Shown one piece after another: positions 7,593-15,291 of a stretch of 34,727 nucleotides of DNA. Position 1 is the stretch's first letter; each line of letters opens with the position of its first letter. The notes beneath the pieces are model-generated. The model did no database searches. It worked only from the letters and a program-made list of their open reading frames with translations, and was not told the origin of the DNA. Made by a program: the position numbers and the translations under genes. The DNA is from UBA1724 sp963621575 (lineage in GTDB: Bacteria > Verrucomicrobiota > Lentisphaeria > Oligosphaerales > Oligosphaeraceae): NCBI GenBank assembly GCA_963621575.1, contig CAVFEH010000020.1:1-34727 (forward strand), in the 5' to 3' direction.

Positions 7593-8852
7593 ATGAAATC
7601 TTTTCTCTTCAGTCTTTGCCTTTGTGTTTGCGCGTTTCTCGTCGCCGCGGAGGATGCCTCCATCCAGGTGTTGAATGTCCGGACGGTTTCCCGCTGGCCC
7701 TGGGAGGGCACGGTGGATGTGTACTACCAGGTGGAGTGCGACAAGGAGGACGCGGATCTGGTGGTCTCCTTCGCCGGCTACAATGCGGACAAGGACGAGG
7801 TGGTCGCCATGAATCCGGCCTATATCACGGGCGATGGCTTTGAGGAGGACAAGCCGGTGGTGACGGGCAAGGAGCTCCACGCGGTCTGGAATGCCGCGGC
7901 CGATCTCCCTGGATACCACTGCGAGGACTTCGCGGTCGTCGTCACCGCCTCCTATGATGATGGAGAGTCCCTCTATCTCGTCGTGGACATCTCCGGCGGC
8001 AGCGGCGCCGCCAGCTATCCCTACCACTACACCTCCGAGGCCCCCGACACCACCAGTGATGTCTGCCGCACCACCGAGCTCTGGCTTCGAAAAATCCCCG
8101 CAGGCACCTTCACCATGGGAGCCGGCTCAAAGTCGGACACGACTCTCTCCGTGACCCTCACCCAGGACTTCTACATCGGGGTCTTCGAGTGTACCCAGGC
8201 ACAGTATAAGAACATCATGGGGAGCAATCCTTCTAATTACTCCGGTGATACCCGTCCTGTAGAGTATGTCTCCTATAACACCATCCGTGGAACGGGAACT
8301 TCTGCGGGCGCTGGCTGGCCTGCCTACGGCCATGCCGTGGATTCCAGTTCTTTCATGGGAAAGCTCCGGGCGAAGACCGGACTCACCTTTGATCTCCCCA
8401 CCGAAGCGCAGTGGGAATACGCCTGCCGGAAGCGTGCCGATGGCACTTGCTGGGAAACCGATTTCAACTCCGGAAAGAATTTGACCGGAGACGGCACATG
8501 TTCCAACATGGCGGCGGTCGGTCGTTACAGCGGCAATGCCTCTGACGGCAAAGGCGGATACTCAGCCAACCACACCAAGGTTGGTTCCTACCTTCCCAGT
8601 GAGCTGGGCCTTTACGACATGCACGGAAATGTCTGGGAGTGGTGCCTGGATTGGAAAGGCAGCCTGTCCACTGCTGCCGCGACGGATCCCGTGGGCGCGA
8701 CATCGGGCTCGAGCCGCGTGCTACGCGGCGGCGGCTGGAGCGGCGACGCGCAGTACTGCCGCGCCGCCCACCGCAGCGGCTTCACGCCGAGCTACTGCGG
8801 CAACCGCTTCGGCTTCCGCGTGGCCTGCGTTCCGGCCCCCCTAGTTCACTAA
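7593..8852 (+). CDS. DGR target protein: secreted FGE-sulfatase/C-type-lectin-like variable protein
   Basis: This 419-aa protein has a signal peptide (about 1-19), an N-terminal domain (about 20-150, with W35 and W37 in RWPWEGTVDV), and a formylglycine-generating-enzyme-like (FGE-sulfatase/SUMF1) domain from about 162 to the end. Visible FGE motifs are IPAGTFTMG (168-176), LPTEAQWEYACR (268-279), GLYDMHGNVWEWC (339-351) and RVLRGGGW (375-382). Such domains have a C-type-lectin-type fold and are a known class of DGR target. Residues 371-416 are encoded by the variable repeat; compared with the template-encoded version, 16 residues differ, mostly Asn to other residues. The start at 7593 has no Shine-Dalgarno but opens on the signal peptide. 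The protein ends LVH after the repeat. The ligand is unknown; an exported ligand-binding or display role is inferred. Confidence 0.9.
   Translation: MKSFLFSLCLCVCAFLVAAEDASIQVLNVRTVSRWPWEGTVDVYYQVECDKEDADLVVSFAGYNADKDEVVAMNPAYITGDGFEEDKPVVTGKELHAVWNAAADLPGYHCEDFAVVVTASYDDGESLYLVVDISGGSGAASYPYHYTSEAPDTTSDVCRTTELWLRKIPAGTFTMGAGSKSDTTLSVTLTQDFYIGVFECTQAQYKNIMGSNPSNYSGDTRPVEYVSYNTIRGTGTSAGAGWPAYGHAVDSSSFMGKLRAKTGLTFDLPTEAQWEYACRKRADGTCWETDFNSGKNLTGDGTCSNMAAVGRYSGNASDGKGGYSANHTKVGSYLPSELGLYDMHGNVWEWCLDWKGSLSTAAATDPVGATSGSSRVLRGGGWSGDAQYCRAAHRSGFTPSYCGNRFGFRVACVPAPLVH
8699..8840 (+). repeat. DGR variable repeat (VR)
   Basis: This segment aligns without gaps to 10914-11055 (offset 2215). Over 142 bases there are 24 differences, and every one is at a position where the other copy has A: 13 A to G, 8 A to T, 3 A to C. 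Fourteen of the fifteen template AAC codons are changed. The last 30 bases (8811-8840) contain no template adenine and are identical, as expected of an initiation-of-mutagenic-homing (IMH) region. The first difference after the repeat is one extra C in a C-run, which moves the stop three codons downstream compared with the template. Confidence 0.97.
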
Positions 8853-9114
8853 TTGCCGACTCGGCCGCCAGCGGCCGAGAGAATCGCGCGGTGTGCCGCC
8901 GGTTCGACGGGCGGCGTGTGTCCCGCCTTTGGCGGGCGCGGCGGCAGCCGCGAACACCCGCCGTCAAGGAGAACCGGAACGGCCGGCGCGCGGATGAAAT
9001 TTCCGGCTGATTTCTGTTTTTTGTGTATTTCGCATTTTTGCGAAGCCTTTCCCTTCCTTTTTTCCCCTGCCCTTTTTGCAGAGAGCGGTTTTTCGTCCTT
9101 TTTTCTCTCCCCCC
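8853..9114. other. Spacer between DGR target and accessory gene
   Basis: About 260 bases without a gene. They hold several GC-rich hairpins: 8860-8879, 8895-8915 (GCCGCC/GGCGGC) and 8922-8936 (CCCGCC-TTT-GGCGGG). A small hairpin at 9029-9044 follows, and then a pyrimidine-rich leader runs to the ATG at 9115. No Shine-Dalgarno is seen before that ATG. Confidence 0.6.
8860..8879 (+). repeat. Hairpin/cruciform just downstream of VR
   Basis: CTCGGCCG (8860-8867) and CGGCCGAG (8872-8879) form a perfect 8-bp stem with a 4-base loop, 19 bases after the end of VR. In the Bordetella phage DGR a short hairpin or cruciform just downstream of the homing site is needed for efficient target recognition. 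The position and size here fit that role; function is inferred. Confidence 0.7.
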
Positions 9115-9870
9115 ATGCCTTACCGTTTTTTCTTCATTCCGTCATCTACTCTTGATCTGGATGAATTGAACGAGTTTCTGAAGAATCACCAGACCATTTC
9201 AGAACACTGGGAGACTTGCATGCAGGATGGCGTGCATTACCAGGTGTTGCGTCTGGAGTATGAGGATCTTCCCAGGAACTCCGGCTCGTCTTTCCACAAC
9301 TCCTACAAATCTTCGAATGGCTACAAGCCCTCCCGGCGTTGGGCCAAGGACAAGAAGGGGGACAACCGGGATGAGAACGGCAACTACGTGCTGAAGTATC
9401 CCGACAACATTACGGAGGAGCAGAAGGGGATTTTCGATGTCCTTCGCCAGGAGCGTGCCGACTTCACGCGGGAATTGAATCTCAGCGGTCCTTTTATCCT
9501 CTTCAACAACGAGCAACTGGGGGAGATGATCGCCAAGAATGTCTCTACCGTTTCCGAAGTGAGGAAGCTTGAGGGCATTGGCGCGGGGCGCATGAAATAC
9601 GCGCCCCGGATGCTCGTGGCGCTGCTGAAAGCCCGCGGCGAGGAGATTCCCCGGGAGCTTCTGGAACAGGCCGCCAGTGCCAGTGCCCTTTTGAAGTCGG
9701 AAAAAGAGGCCCGGGGGCCGGAGAAGGGTGGCAGGAAGTCCCCAGGAAGCCAGGAGGAGTCTGGGAAGACGGGGAAATCCGCCGACGAGGAGAAGCCTGC
9801 AGAAGAGAAGAAGCCTGAGGAGACCCCGGCGGTCCAGGGCGAGCTCTTTTCCGAAGCCGGCAAGAAGTAG
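9115..9870 (+). CDS. DGR accessory protein with HRDC-like domain
   Basis: This 251-aa protein lies between the DGR target and the reverse transcriptase. Residues 1-75 hold an aromatic-rich segment beginning MPYRFFFIPS. About residues 100-174 resemble an HRDC (helicase and RNase D C-terminal) nucleic-acid-binding domain: FDVLRQERADFTRELN, then VSTVSEVRKLEGIGAGRMK. The last 65 residues are a charged Lys/Glu/Pro low-complexity tail. HRDC proteins are one of the known accessory types in DGRs that lack the Avd protein, and no Avd-like gene is present here. It probably assists the reverse transcriptase or binds template RNA/cDNA. The ATG at 9115 follows a C/T-rich leader without a Shine-Dalgarno; an in-frame ATG at 9076 is less likely. 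The RT gene begins 16 bases after the stop. Confidence 0.8.
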   Translation: MPYRFFFIPSSTLDLDELNEFLKNHQTISEHWETCMQDGVHYQVLRLEYEDLPRNSGSSFHNSYKSSNGYKPSRRWAKDKKGDNRDENGNYVLKYPDNITEEQKGIFDVLRQERADFTRELNLSGPFILFNNEQLGEMIAKNVSTVSEVRKLEGIGAGRMKYAPRMLVALLKARGEEIPRELLEQAASASALLKSEKEARGPEKGGRKSPGSQEESGKTGKSADEEKPAEEKKPEETPAVQGELFSEAGKK

Positions 9871-9886
9871 CGGGGGCTTTTTTCTC

Positions 9887-10879
9887 ATGTGCAAGCGTCT
9901 GGGAAATGTCTTTGACGACATCTGCGACATGGACAACCTGTCGCTTGCCTTCAGGAAGGTCCGCCGCGGAAAGTCCCATCGTCCGGACATGGTGGAGTTC
10001 CAGGAGAATCTGAAACGGAATCTGTTGGAGATCCGGGAGGACCTGCAGTCCGGGAACTTCTCCTTGGGGCGGTACCACATCTTCAAGGTCTTCGATCCCA
10101 AAGAGCGCACCATCCACGCGGCGCCGGTGCGGGAGCGGGTGATCCACCACGCCATCATCAATCTGTGCGGCCCCTGGCTGGAACGGCCCCTCATCGAAAA
10201 CACCTACGCCTGCCGCGTCGGGAAAGGACAGTGGGCCGCCATCGCAAAAGCACAGCAGCTCTCCCGAAAACACCCCTGGTGCCTGAAACTGGACATCAAG
10301 AGCTACTTCGACAGCATCGACCAGGAGATCCTCTTCTCCATGCTCCTGGGAAAGTTCAAGGATCCCCGGCTCCTGGCTCTCTTTCACGAACTCCTGGCGA
10401 CGTATCATTCCACCACCCCCGGAAAGGGGCTCCCCATCGGCAATCTCACCAGCCAATACTTCGCGAACGTCTACCTGGCGCCCTTCGACCGCATGGCCTC
10501 TTGTCGAAACAACCACGGATACGTCCGGTACATGGATGACATGCTGATCTTCGGGGAACACCAGGAGCTCAAGGAATTCCTCGCCGCCGCACGGGAGTTC
10601 CTGCACGACGAACTCCGCCTCGCCATCAAACGCGGCGGATCCCTCCAGCCCGTCTCCCGCGGCATCGACTTCCTGGGCTGCAGGCTCTTTCCACATCGGC
10701 TCCTCCTGAACCGCCGAAGCCGCATTCGGTTCCTTCGAAAGAACCGCCTCCTCGTACGGCTCTACGACGAAGAACGCATCTCCGGCCAGGAACTCCAGAC
10801 CCGCGCCACCGCGCTCTACGGATTCGCCTCCCATACGGATCTGACGGGGCTGGTGCAGAAACTCCAGACGCTTTTTTGA
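9887..10879 (+). CDS. DGR-type reverse transcriptase
   Basis: This 330-aa protein has the reverse-transcriptase palm and fingers motifs in order. The first catalytic aspartate is D136 in LDIKSYFDSID (135-145). Motif 4 is GLPIGNLTSQYFAN, with I-G-x-x-x-S-Q at 184-190, the pattern that sets DGR enzymes apart from group II intron RTs (QGxxxSP). The catalytic YMDD box is at 215-218. The length fits DGR RTs, which lack maturase and endonuclease domains. It would copy the TR RNA into cDNA while misincorporating at adenines, and the cDNA then replaces VR. The start is taken at 9887, just after the accessory gene; a longer frame from 9728 is an overlap artefact. The TR lies 34 bases after the stop. 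Confidence 0.95.
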   Translation: MCKRLGNVFDDICDMDNLSLAFRKVRRGKSHRPDMVEFQENLKRNLLEIREDLQSGNFSLGRYHIFKVFDPKERTIHAAPVRERVIHHAIINLCGPWLERPLIENTYACRVGKGQWAAIAKAQQLSRKHPWCLKLDIKSYFDSIDQEILFSMLLGKFKDPRLLALFHELLATYHSTTPGKGLPIGNLTSQYFANVYLAPFDRMASCRNNHGYVRYMDDMLIFGEHQELKEFLAAAREFLHDELRLAIKRGGSLQPVSRGIDFLGCRLFPHRLLLNRRSRIRFLRKNRLLVRLYDEERISGQELQTRATALYGFASHTDLTGLVQKLQTLF

Positions 10880-10880
10880 C

Positions 10881-10904
10881 TTTGCGCGCCATGTGGCGTG
10901 CAAA
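10881..10904 (+). ncRNA. Hairpin between RT gene and TR (possible part of DGR RNA)
   Basis: A 10-bp stem (10881-10890 with 10895-10904, one G-U pair) with a 4-base ATGT loop begins one base after the RT stop codon and ends 9 bases before TR. It could be a structured 5' flank or processing site of the template RNA. This rests on sequence complementarity only. Confidence 0.55.
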
Positions 10905-10913
10905 CGGTCCCCA

Positions 10914-11055
10914 GACATCGGGCTCGAACCGCGTGAAACGCGGCGGCAGCTGGAACAACAACGCGCAGAACTGCCGCGCCGCCAACCGCAACAACAACAC
11001 GCCGAGCAACAACAACAACAACAACGGCTTCCGCGTGGCCTGCGTTCCGGCCCCC
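10914..11055 (+). repeat. DGR template repeat (TR)
   Basis: This is the non-mutated template copy of VR. It contains 38 adenines, 30 of them in fifteen AAC codons in the target reading frame. AAC codons are typical of DGR templates because adenine mutagenesis of AAC can yield many amino acids but never a stop. The 3' 30 bases lack adenine. It is on the same strand as the target and RT, downstream of the RT, so the RT mRNA 3' region may be the template transcript. A short open frame through it (10876-11058) is not a real gene. Confidence 0.97.
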
Positions 11056-11063
11056 TAGCTCAA

Positions 11064-11080
11064 GCCTCCTGGAAGGAGGC
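11064..11080 (+). ncRNA. Hairpin just downstream of TR
   Basis: GCCTCCT (11064-11070) and AGGAGGC (11074-11080) form a perfect 7-bp stem with a 3-base loop, 8 bases after TR. In the Bordetella system RNA downstream of TR is needed for cDNA priming; this hairpin is a candidate for such a structure. Confidence 0.55.
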
Positions 11081-11143
11081 ATTGAACCGTCTGGTTACCG
11101 GCTCTCCGAACTGTTCCACGGAGACAAACATCCCAAAAGCACA

Positions 11144-11192
11144 CTCCCCCCGCCGGCGTCAGTAGCTCCGGCGAACCCTACGGCGGGGGGAG
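11144..11192 (+). terminator. 12-bp inverted repeat closing the DGR cassette
   Basis: Perfect 12-base arms (11144-11155 and 11181-11192) are separated by 25 bases and followed by ATTTTCCC. It could terminate the RT/TR transcript or stabilise its 3' end. The T-run is short, so termination is not certain. The remaining bases to 11290 hold a small hairpin at 11255-11268 and a pyrimidine-rich leader for the next gene. Confidence 0.5.
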
Positions 11193-11290
11193 ATTTTCCC
11201 GGCGCGCCCGCTGCACTTTTCTATTTCCCCCCTTCACTTTTCCTTGTTCACTGTGGCGCGAATGCGCCGCATCTTTCTGAAAAACCAAAT

Positions 11291-13663
11291 ATGAAAAACC
11301 TTTTGTTGAGCATTGCGTTTGCGTTCTGTCTTACGGGGCTGCACGTGGCGGCGAAGCAGTTCAGCGCCACGGCGCAGAGTCCGTATTTCCGGTTGGTGAC
11401 GGGGTCGACGATTTCGCAGCGGACGGTGACGGGTGGCTCGGTGTATTTGGCGCCCCTGGAGGGCGTGGAGGGCGTGCCGCTGGTGGACGGCGTGGCGGCC
11501 AGTGGCTGGAGCGTCGAGAATCCCTGCTGGGATGCCAGCGAGGTCGCTGACGGAGCCTATACGCTGACCTATGGCGGCTGCACGAAGCAGATCATCGTGC
11601 ACAACAACACGGCGGTTCCGCTGGAGCAGAGCCCGTATGTCCGCCTGGAATTCCGCGATGGTCTGGCGGGGCATCTTGCCACAGGCGATGCGTATGTGGC
11701 CTCGCTGGGAGAGGCGTCGGGTGAAGACGCCGGTCTCCTGGTGGATGGCAAGGCGGCAAGTGGTTGGAGCGCCGAGGAGCCGTACTGGGATTCCACTACA
11801 GTGTCGGATGGCTGGCACACGGTGAAGGCGGGGGATCGGGAGGTCCGGCTGATGGTGTTGAACTCCCCGGAGGTGCGGATCCATGGCGGTGCCTTGGAGT
11901 CTGGAGAGCTGTGGACCTCCGACAAGCTGCATTTGGTGCGCAATTGGGTGCGTCCCCCCGAGGGGGGCAAGGTGACCCTTGCGCCCTACACCATGGTGAA
12001 ATTCCTGCCGGACACCGGCATTCTGGAAACCTGCGAGGACACCTACGCGGTACTGGTGGACCAGATGGACGACGCGGTGCGGCTCTACCGCGTGGACACT
12101 GACGAGGCCATCGACATGTCGCTCAAGGACGACGGCACGCACTACGCCGACGCCTACGCCGGCTCCTACCAGCTCCAGGTGCCCCTGCCTCCCGCGCTCC
12201 GCAAGAACGAGTCCGATGAGACGGATTCCGAGGCCTCTCTGAACGGAAAGTTGAATCTCTACTACACCCTGGATGGCACCGAGCCCACGCTCTTCTCCCG
12301 CAAGCTGGAGAAGACCGAATCCGGCGACGCCTACAAGCCCATCGAATTCTCCATCGCCGACCGCACGCAGTCCGTGGATGTGCGCCTGGCGTGGCTGGAG
12401 GAGTTCTCCGGTTCCGGCATGGCACTCTATGAGCCCAACTGGGGACTGTTGGCGCAGGGCATGGTGACCCGGTCCGCCTCCTTCCTGGTGAACTACGTGG
12501 CGGAGGAGTTCCCCGTGGTGCTGAACGGCGAGGAGGTTCTCGTGGGGATCCAGGGCGAGGAGACCACGGTCACAGCCCCCGGCGCCGCACAGGGCGCGGT
12601 CCTCTGGCGTGGCTCCCATGCGGGAAACCCCATCTTTGGCGGATGGACCAGCGCCACCTATACCACTGAAAAGGGCGTCGTACAGCCCCTGGATGGCTTC
12701 CTGGATGACTCCCGCAACAACCCGGTGGTCACCTTCACCGCGCCTCTGGACATGGCGAAGGTGGAGCTCACCTCCGACTACGCCGCCGTCCCCGCCCTGG
12801 ATTCCTGGCTTTCTTTGGATGGCGGAACGGGCCATGTCTTGAAGACTCTGGACGGCGAGGATGTGACTCTCACGGCCTACGCCTACGCGGACAAGATCGC
12901 CGGCGAGGTTGTTGTGAAGCCTGTCTTCTCCACCGAAGTGGACGAGGCGCTGCTGGCCTCCTGCGTGGTGGAATATTGCCTCACCGAAGGCAATGACGAC
13001 GATTCCTCCGCGGATTTCGGCTATGACCAGTACGACTACACCGTCCTGGGAGAGCTGGGCGCCATGATGGAGGAGGGCGCCACGCTCTCCGTGAAGGCCG
13101 CCGTGGCTTCCGACGAGGAGTCCATTCGGAAGGCGCCGCGGCTGGTGTTCCGCATCCGCCACAAGGATACCGGCGTCACCTTCGGCTATCGCATCCATGC
13201 CTTCACTTGCCCCAACTACATCCTGGTCAACGGAAAGGCAATCTTTGCGGAGGGAGGCGCCTCCATCGTTCTGGATCCCGCGCAGTTCCTGCCCGAAGGG
13301 ACCTCTCTTGTTGGCTGGACGACCACCGACGACGTGGGCGTGGCCTACGACAAGGCGAGCGGCAAGGTGATCCTGACTCTCCCCGTGGACGGACAGGCCG
13401 TCATCTCTCTGGACGGCACGCGCAACGCCCTGAAGGAAGTTCCCATGCGTTGGAGTGTCCCCTTGAAGAAGGGCTGGAATCTCGTTTCCACGGGACTCTA
13501 CACCCTCGATCAGGATAGTCTTGAGCGTTTCACCGCACACTCCCCCTGGGTTTACGACGGCGGCGCCTACATCCCCATGGGCGAATATCTTCCCGCCCAC
13601 GCATACTGGATCTACGTCGAGGCCGACGAGATCCTGGAACTGTCCGGTTTCCTGGGGGAATGA
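11291..13663 (+). CDS. Secreted protein of unknown function with internal duplication
   Basis: This 790-aa protein has a clear signal peptide (about 1-21). Residues 30-106 and 114-192 are a tandem duplication: both units start SPY-x-RL and share LVDG-x-AASGWS and a YWD/CWD motif followed by a beta-rich segment. Near residue 325 a LYYTLDGTEPT motif matches the chitobiase/Fn3-associated fold common in secreted carbohydrate-active proteins. The C-terminal 70 residues contain PLKKGWNLVSTGL and a YIPMGEYLPAHAYWIY segment, as in surface proteins of this group. I do not recognise an enzymatic domain. It directly follows the DGR on the same strand; whether it is functionally linked (for example as a surface partner of the variable protein) is unknown. 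No Shine-Dalgarno precedes the ATG. Confidence 0.8.
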   Translation: MKNLLLSIAFAFCLTGLHVAAKQFSATAQSPYFRLVTGSTISQRTVTGGSVYLAPLEGVEGVPLVDGVAASGWSVENPCWDASEVADGAYTLTYGGCTKQIIVHNNTAVPLEQSPYVRLEFRDGLAGHLATGDAYVASLGEASGEDAGLLVDGKAASGWSAEEPYWDSTTVSDGWHTVKAGDREVRLMVLNSPEVRIHGGALESGELWTSDKLHLVRNWVRPPEGGKVTLAPYTMVKFLPDTGILETCEDTYAVLVDQMDDAVRLYRVDTDEAIDMSLKDDGTHYADAYAGSYQLQVPLPPALRKNESDETDSEASLNGKLNLYYTLDGTEPTLFSRKLEKTESGDAYKPIEFSIADRTQSVDVRLAWLEEFSGSGMALYEPNWGLLAQGMVTRSASFLVNYVAEEFPVVLNGEEVLVGIQGEETTVTAPGAAQGAVLWRGSHAGNPIFGGWTSATYTTEKGVVQPLDGFLDDSRNNPVVTFTAPLDMAKVELTSDYAAVPALDSWLSLDGGTGHVLKTLDGEDVTLTAYAYADKIAGEVVVKPVFSTEVDEALLASCVVEYCLTEGNDDDSSADFGYDQYDYTVLGELGAMMEEGATLSVKAAVASDEESIRKAPRLVFRIRHKDTGVTFGYRIHAFTCPNYILVNGKAIFAEGGASIVLDPAQFLPEGTSLVGWTTTDDVGVAYDKASGKVILTLPVDGQAVISLDGTRNALKEVPMRWSVPLKKGWNLVSTGLYTLDQDSLERFTAHSPWVYDGGAYIPMGEYLPAHAYWIYVEADEILELSGFLGE

Positions 13664-13680
13664 AGCCGGGAAGTCCGGAA

Positions 13681-13702
13681 CGCCGGGGTGAAAGCCCCGG
13701 CG
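13681..13702. terminator. Hairpin between convergent genes
   Basis: An 8-bp perfect stem (13681-13688 with 13695-13702) with a 6-base loop lies 17 bases after the 790-aa gene. A second imperfect GC-rich hairpin spans 13722-13752. Neither has a good T-run on the plus strand. They lie in the 185-base gap between this gene and the convergent histidine kinase gene. Confidence 0.4.
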
Positions 13703-13848
13703 GCCATGCGCAATATGCAATGCCTGCGGGCGGATTGGCGCCGCCGGCAGGCGGAAGAAGCCATGCGGGGGCGCGGGGGCGGCTGCGCCTCATTTGGATA
13801 TTTTTGCGGGGGAGCAGCGGTGTGTGTGGATTCCAGCGTGTGGGAAAG

Positions 13849-15291
13849 TCAGGCGTCGTGGCGTGGCAGCTGGATCCGGAAGGTGGAGCCGCCGCCGGGG
13901 GTCTCGTCGATTTCCGCGCTTCCCTGGTGGAGCTGGAGGGTATGTTTGACGATGGCCAGGCCCAGTCCGGTGCCTCCCTGGGAGCGTGAGCGTTGTTTGT
14001 CCACGCGGTAGAATCGCTCAAAGATGCGTGGCCAGTGTTCCCTGGGGATTCCGCAGCCGTGGTCCACGCAGGCGAGCGTGACGATCTTGCCGGTCTGCGT
14101 GATGACCAGTGTGACGCTTTGGCTGCCGCTGTATTTCAGGGCGTTCCGCAGGAGGTTCCCGATTGCCTGGGAGAGGAGCTGCGGATCGCCCTGGACCCAG
14201 GCTTCCCGCGAGGCGGCCAGGGCCAGGGTGCATTTCTGTTGGCCGGCCAGTTCCCGGGCGTCCTCCAGGCAGCCCTTTGCCACCTCCCGGAGATCCAGGG
14301 GCACGAAATCGCCGCGCCGCTCCTCTTGTCGGTGCTCCAGGGCGGCCAGGGCCAGGATGTCCTGCACCAGGCTGTTCAGCCGCTGGGACTGGGAGCACAG
14401 CATGGCCAGCAGGCGCTTCTTTTGGCCATCGGGGAGGTCCGGGGCCTCCTGGAGGGTCTCCACCGCGGTGATGATGGCGGTCAGGGGGGTCTTGATTTCG
14501 TGGGAGACATTGGAGATGAAGTCCTTGCGGAACTCCTCCATGCGCTGCATCTCCCGCAGCTGCTTGCGGAGCTGTCCCGTCATGGCGCGGACATTCCTGG
14601 CGATTTTCCGGACCAGCCCCCGGGAGGGCACGGGGATGGGCGTGTCCAGTGCGCCGTCGGCGATGAGGGACATGCTCTCCTGGAGGCGTTCCAGGGGGCG
14701 GTAGAGCCGTCGCCATACATGGAGGGTGAGCAGGCCCGCGGCGGCCACGCCCAGGGCCAGCGTGCCCCAGAAGAGCCGCCGGGAGAGCATCAGGATGCGG
14801 GAGGTCCGGTCGGTGCCCACGGCGGTGCGCAGGATGTATGGGCCGTCCGCGGGGCCCTCCAGCAGCGTGGCGTAGTAGGTCATCCACTTGCCGGTGCTTT
14901 CGCTTTGCCGGTTGGCCGCCACGGGGGTGCCGTTCAGGGCGCCCTGGACCTCCTCCCGCAGGCGGTGGTTTTCCAGTGCGTCGGCGTCGTGGCGGGTGGA
15001 GTCGGCGACCACGGTGCCGTCGGCGCGGATGACGGTGAGCCGGAGGGAGTCCCGGGTGAAGTTGTCGCAGAGTTCCCGGACCTCCTGGAGCCTCCCCTCC
15101 CGCAGCAGGGGCGCGGTCAGGCTTTTGAAGAGTTCGGTGGCTTCCTGGATGGAGGCGAGGGTCTCCTGCCGGATATTCTTCTGGAAGGCCTCCAGCTGCC
15201 AATAGAGGAGCCCTCCCAGCAGCAGGATTCCTCCCATCAGGAGGGCGGGGAAGGTGAAGAGCCGGATGCCGCGCGGCGGGGAAGAGCTCAT
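13849..15291 (-). CDS. phoR: Sensor histidine kinase, PhoR-like
   Basis: This 480-aa inner-membrane kinase has two transmembrane helices (about 12-31 and 173-192) enclosing an extracytoplasmic sensor region. A HAMP-like linker (about 193-250) and a HisKA dimerisation domain with phospho-acceptor H264 in SNVSHEIKTPL follow. The HATPase domain shows an N-box (GNLLRNALKYS), G1 (DHGCGIP) and G2 (GGTGLGLAIVKH). It should phosphorylate the response regulator encoded just upstream, whose stop overlaps its start by ATGA. Co-transcription with a phosphate transporter supports a phosphate-sensing role like PhoR. The exact signal is not proven by sequence. Confidence 0.88.
   Translation of the reverse strand: MSSSPPRGIRLFTFPALLMGGILLLGGLLYWQLEAFQKNIRQETLASIQEATELFKSLTAPLLREGRLQEVRELCDNFTRDSLRLTVIRADGTVVADSTRHDADALENHRLREEVQGALNGTPVAANRQSESTGKWMTYYATLLEGPADGPYILRTAVGTDRTSRILMLSRRLFWGTLALGVAAAGLLTLHVWRRLYRPLERLQESMSLIADGALDTPIPVPSRGLVRKIARNVRAMTGQLRKQLREMQRMEEFRKDFISNVSHEIKTPLTAIITAVETLQEAPDLPDGQKKRLLAMLCSQSQRLNSLVQDILALAALEHRQEERRGDFVPLDLREVAKGCLEDARELAGQQKCTLALAASREAWVQGDPQLLSQAIGNLLRNALKYSGSQSVTLVITQTGKIVTLACVDHGCGIPREHWPRIFERFYRVDKQRSRSQGGTGLGLAIVKHTLQLHQGSAEIDETPGGGSTFRIQLPRHDA

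Noticed and set aside
9728..9886. N-terminal extension of the RT
   Set aside because: The added residues are Arg/Ser-rich and overlap the accessory gene's charged tail in another frame; DGR RTs start close to the MCKRLGNVF segment.
10876..11058. Short Asn-rich open frame through the template repeat
   Set aside because: It is the TR read in the target frame. The poly-Asn content comes from AAC codons serving as mutagenesis sites; there is no ribosome binding site.
11234..13720. 828-codon minus-strand frame
   Set aside because: Antisense of the secreted 790-aa protein; its composition is His/Gly/Arg-rich and featureless.
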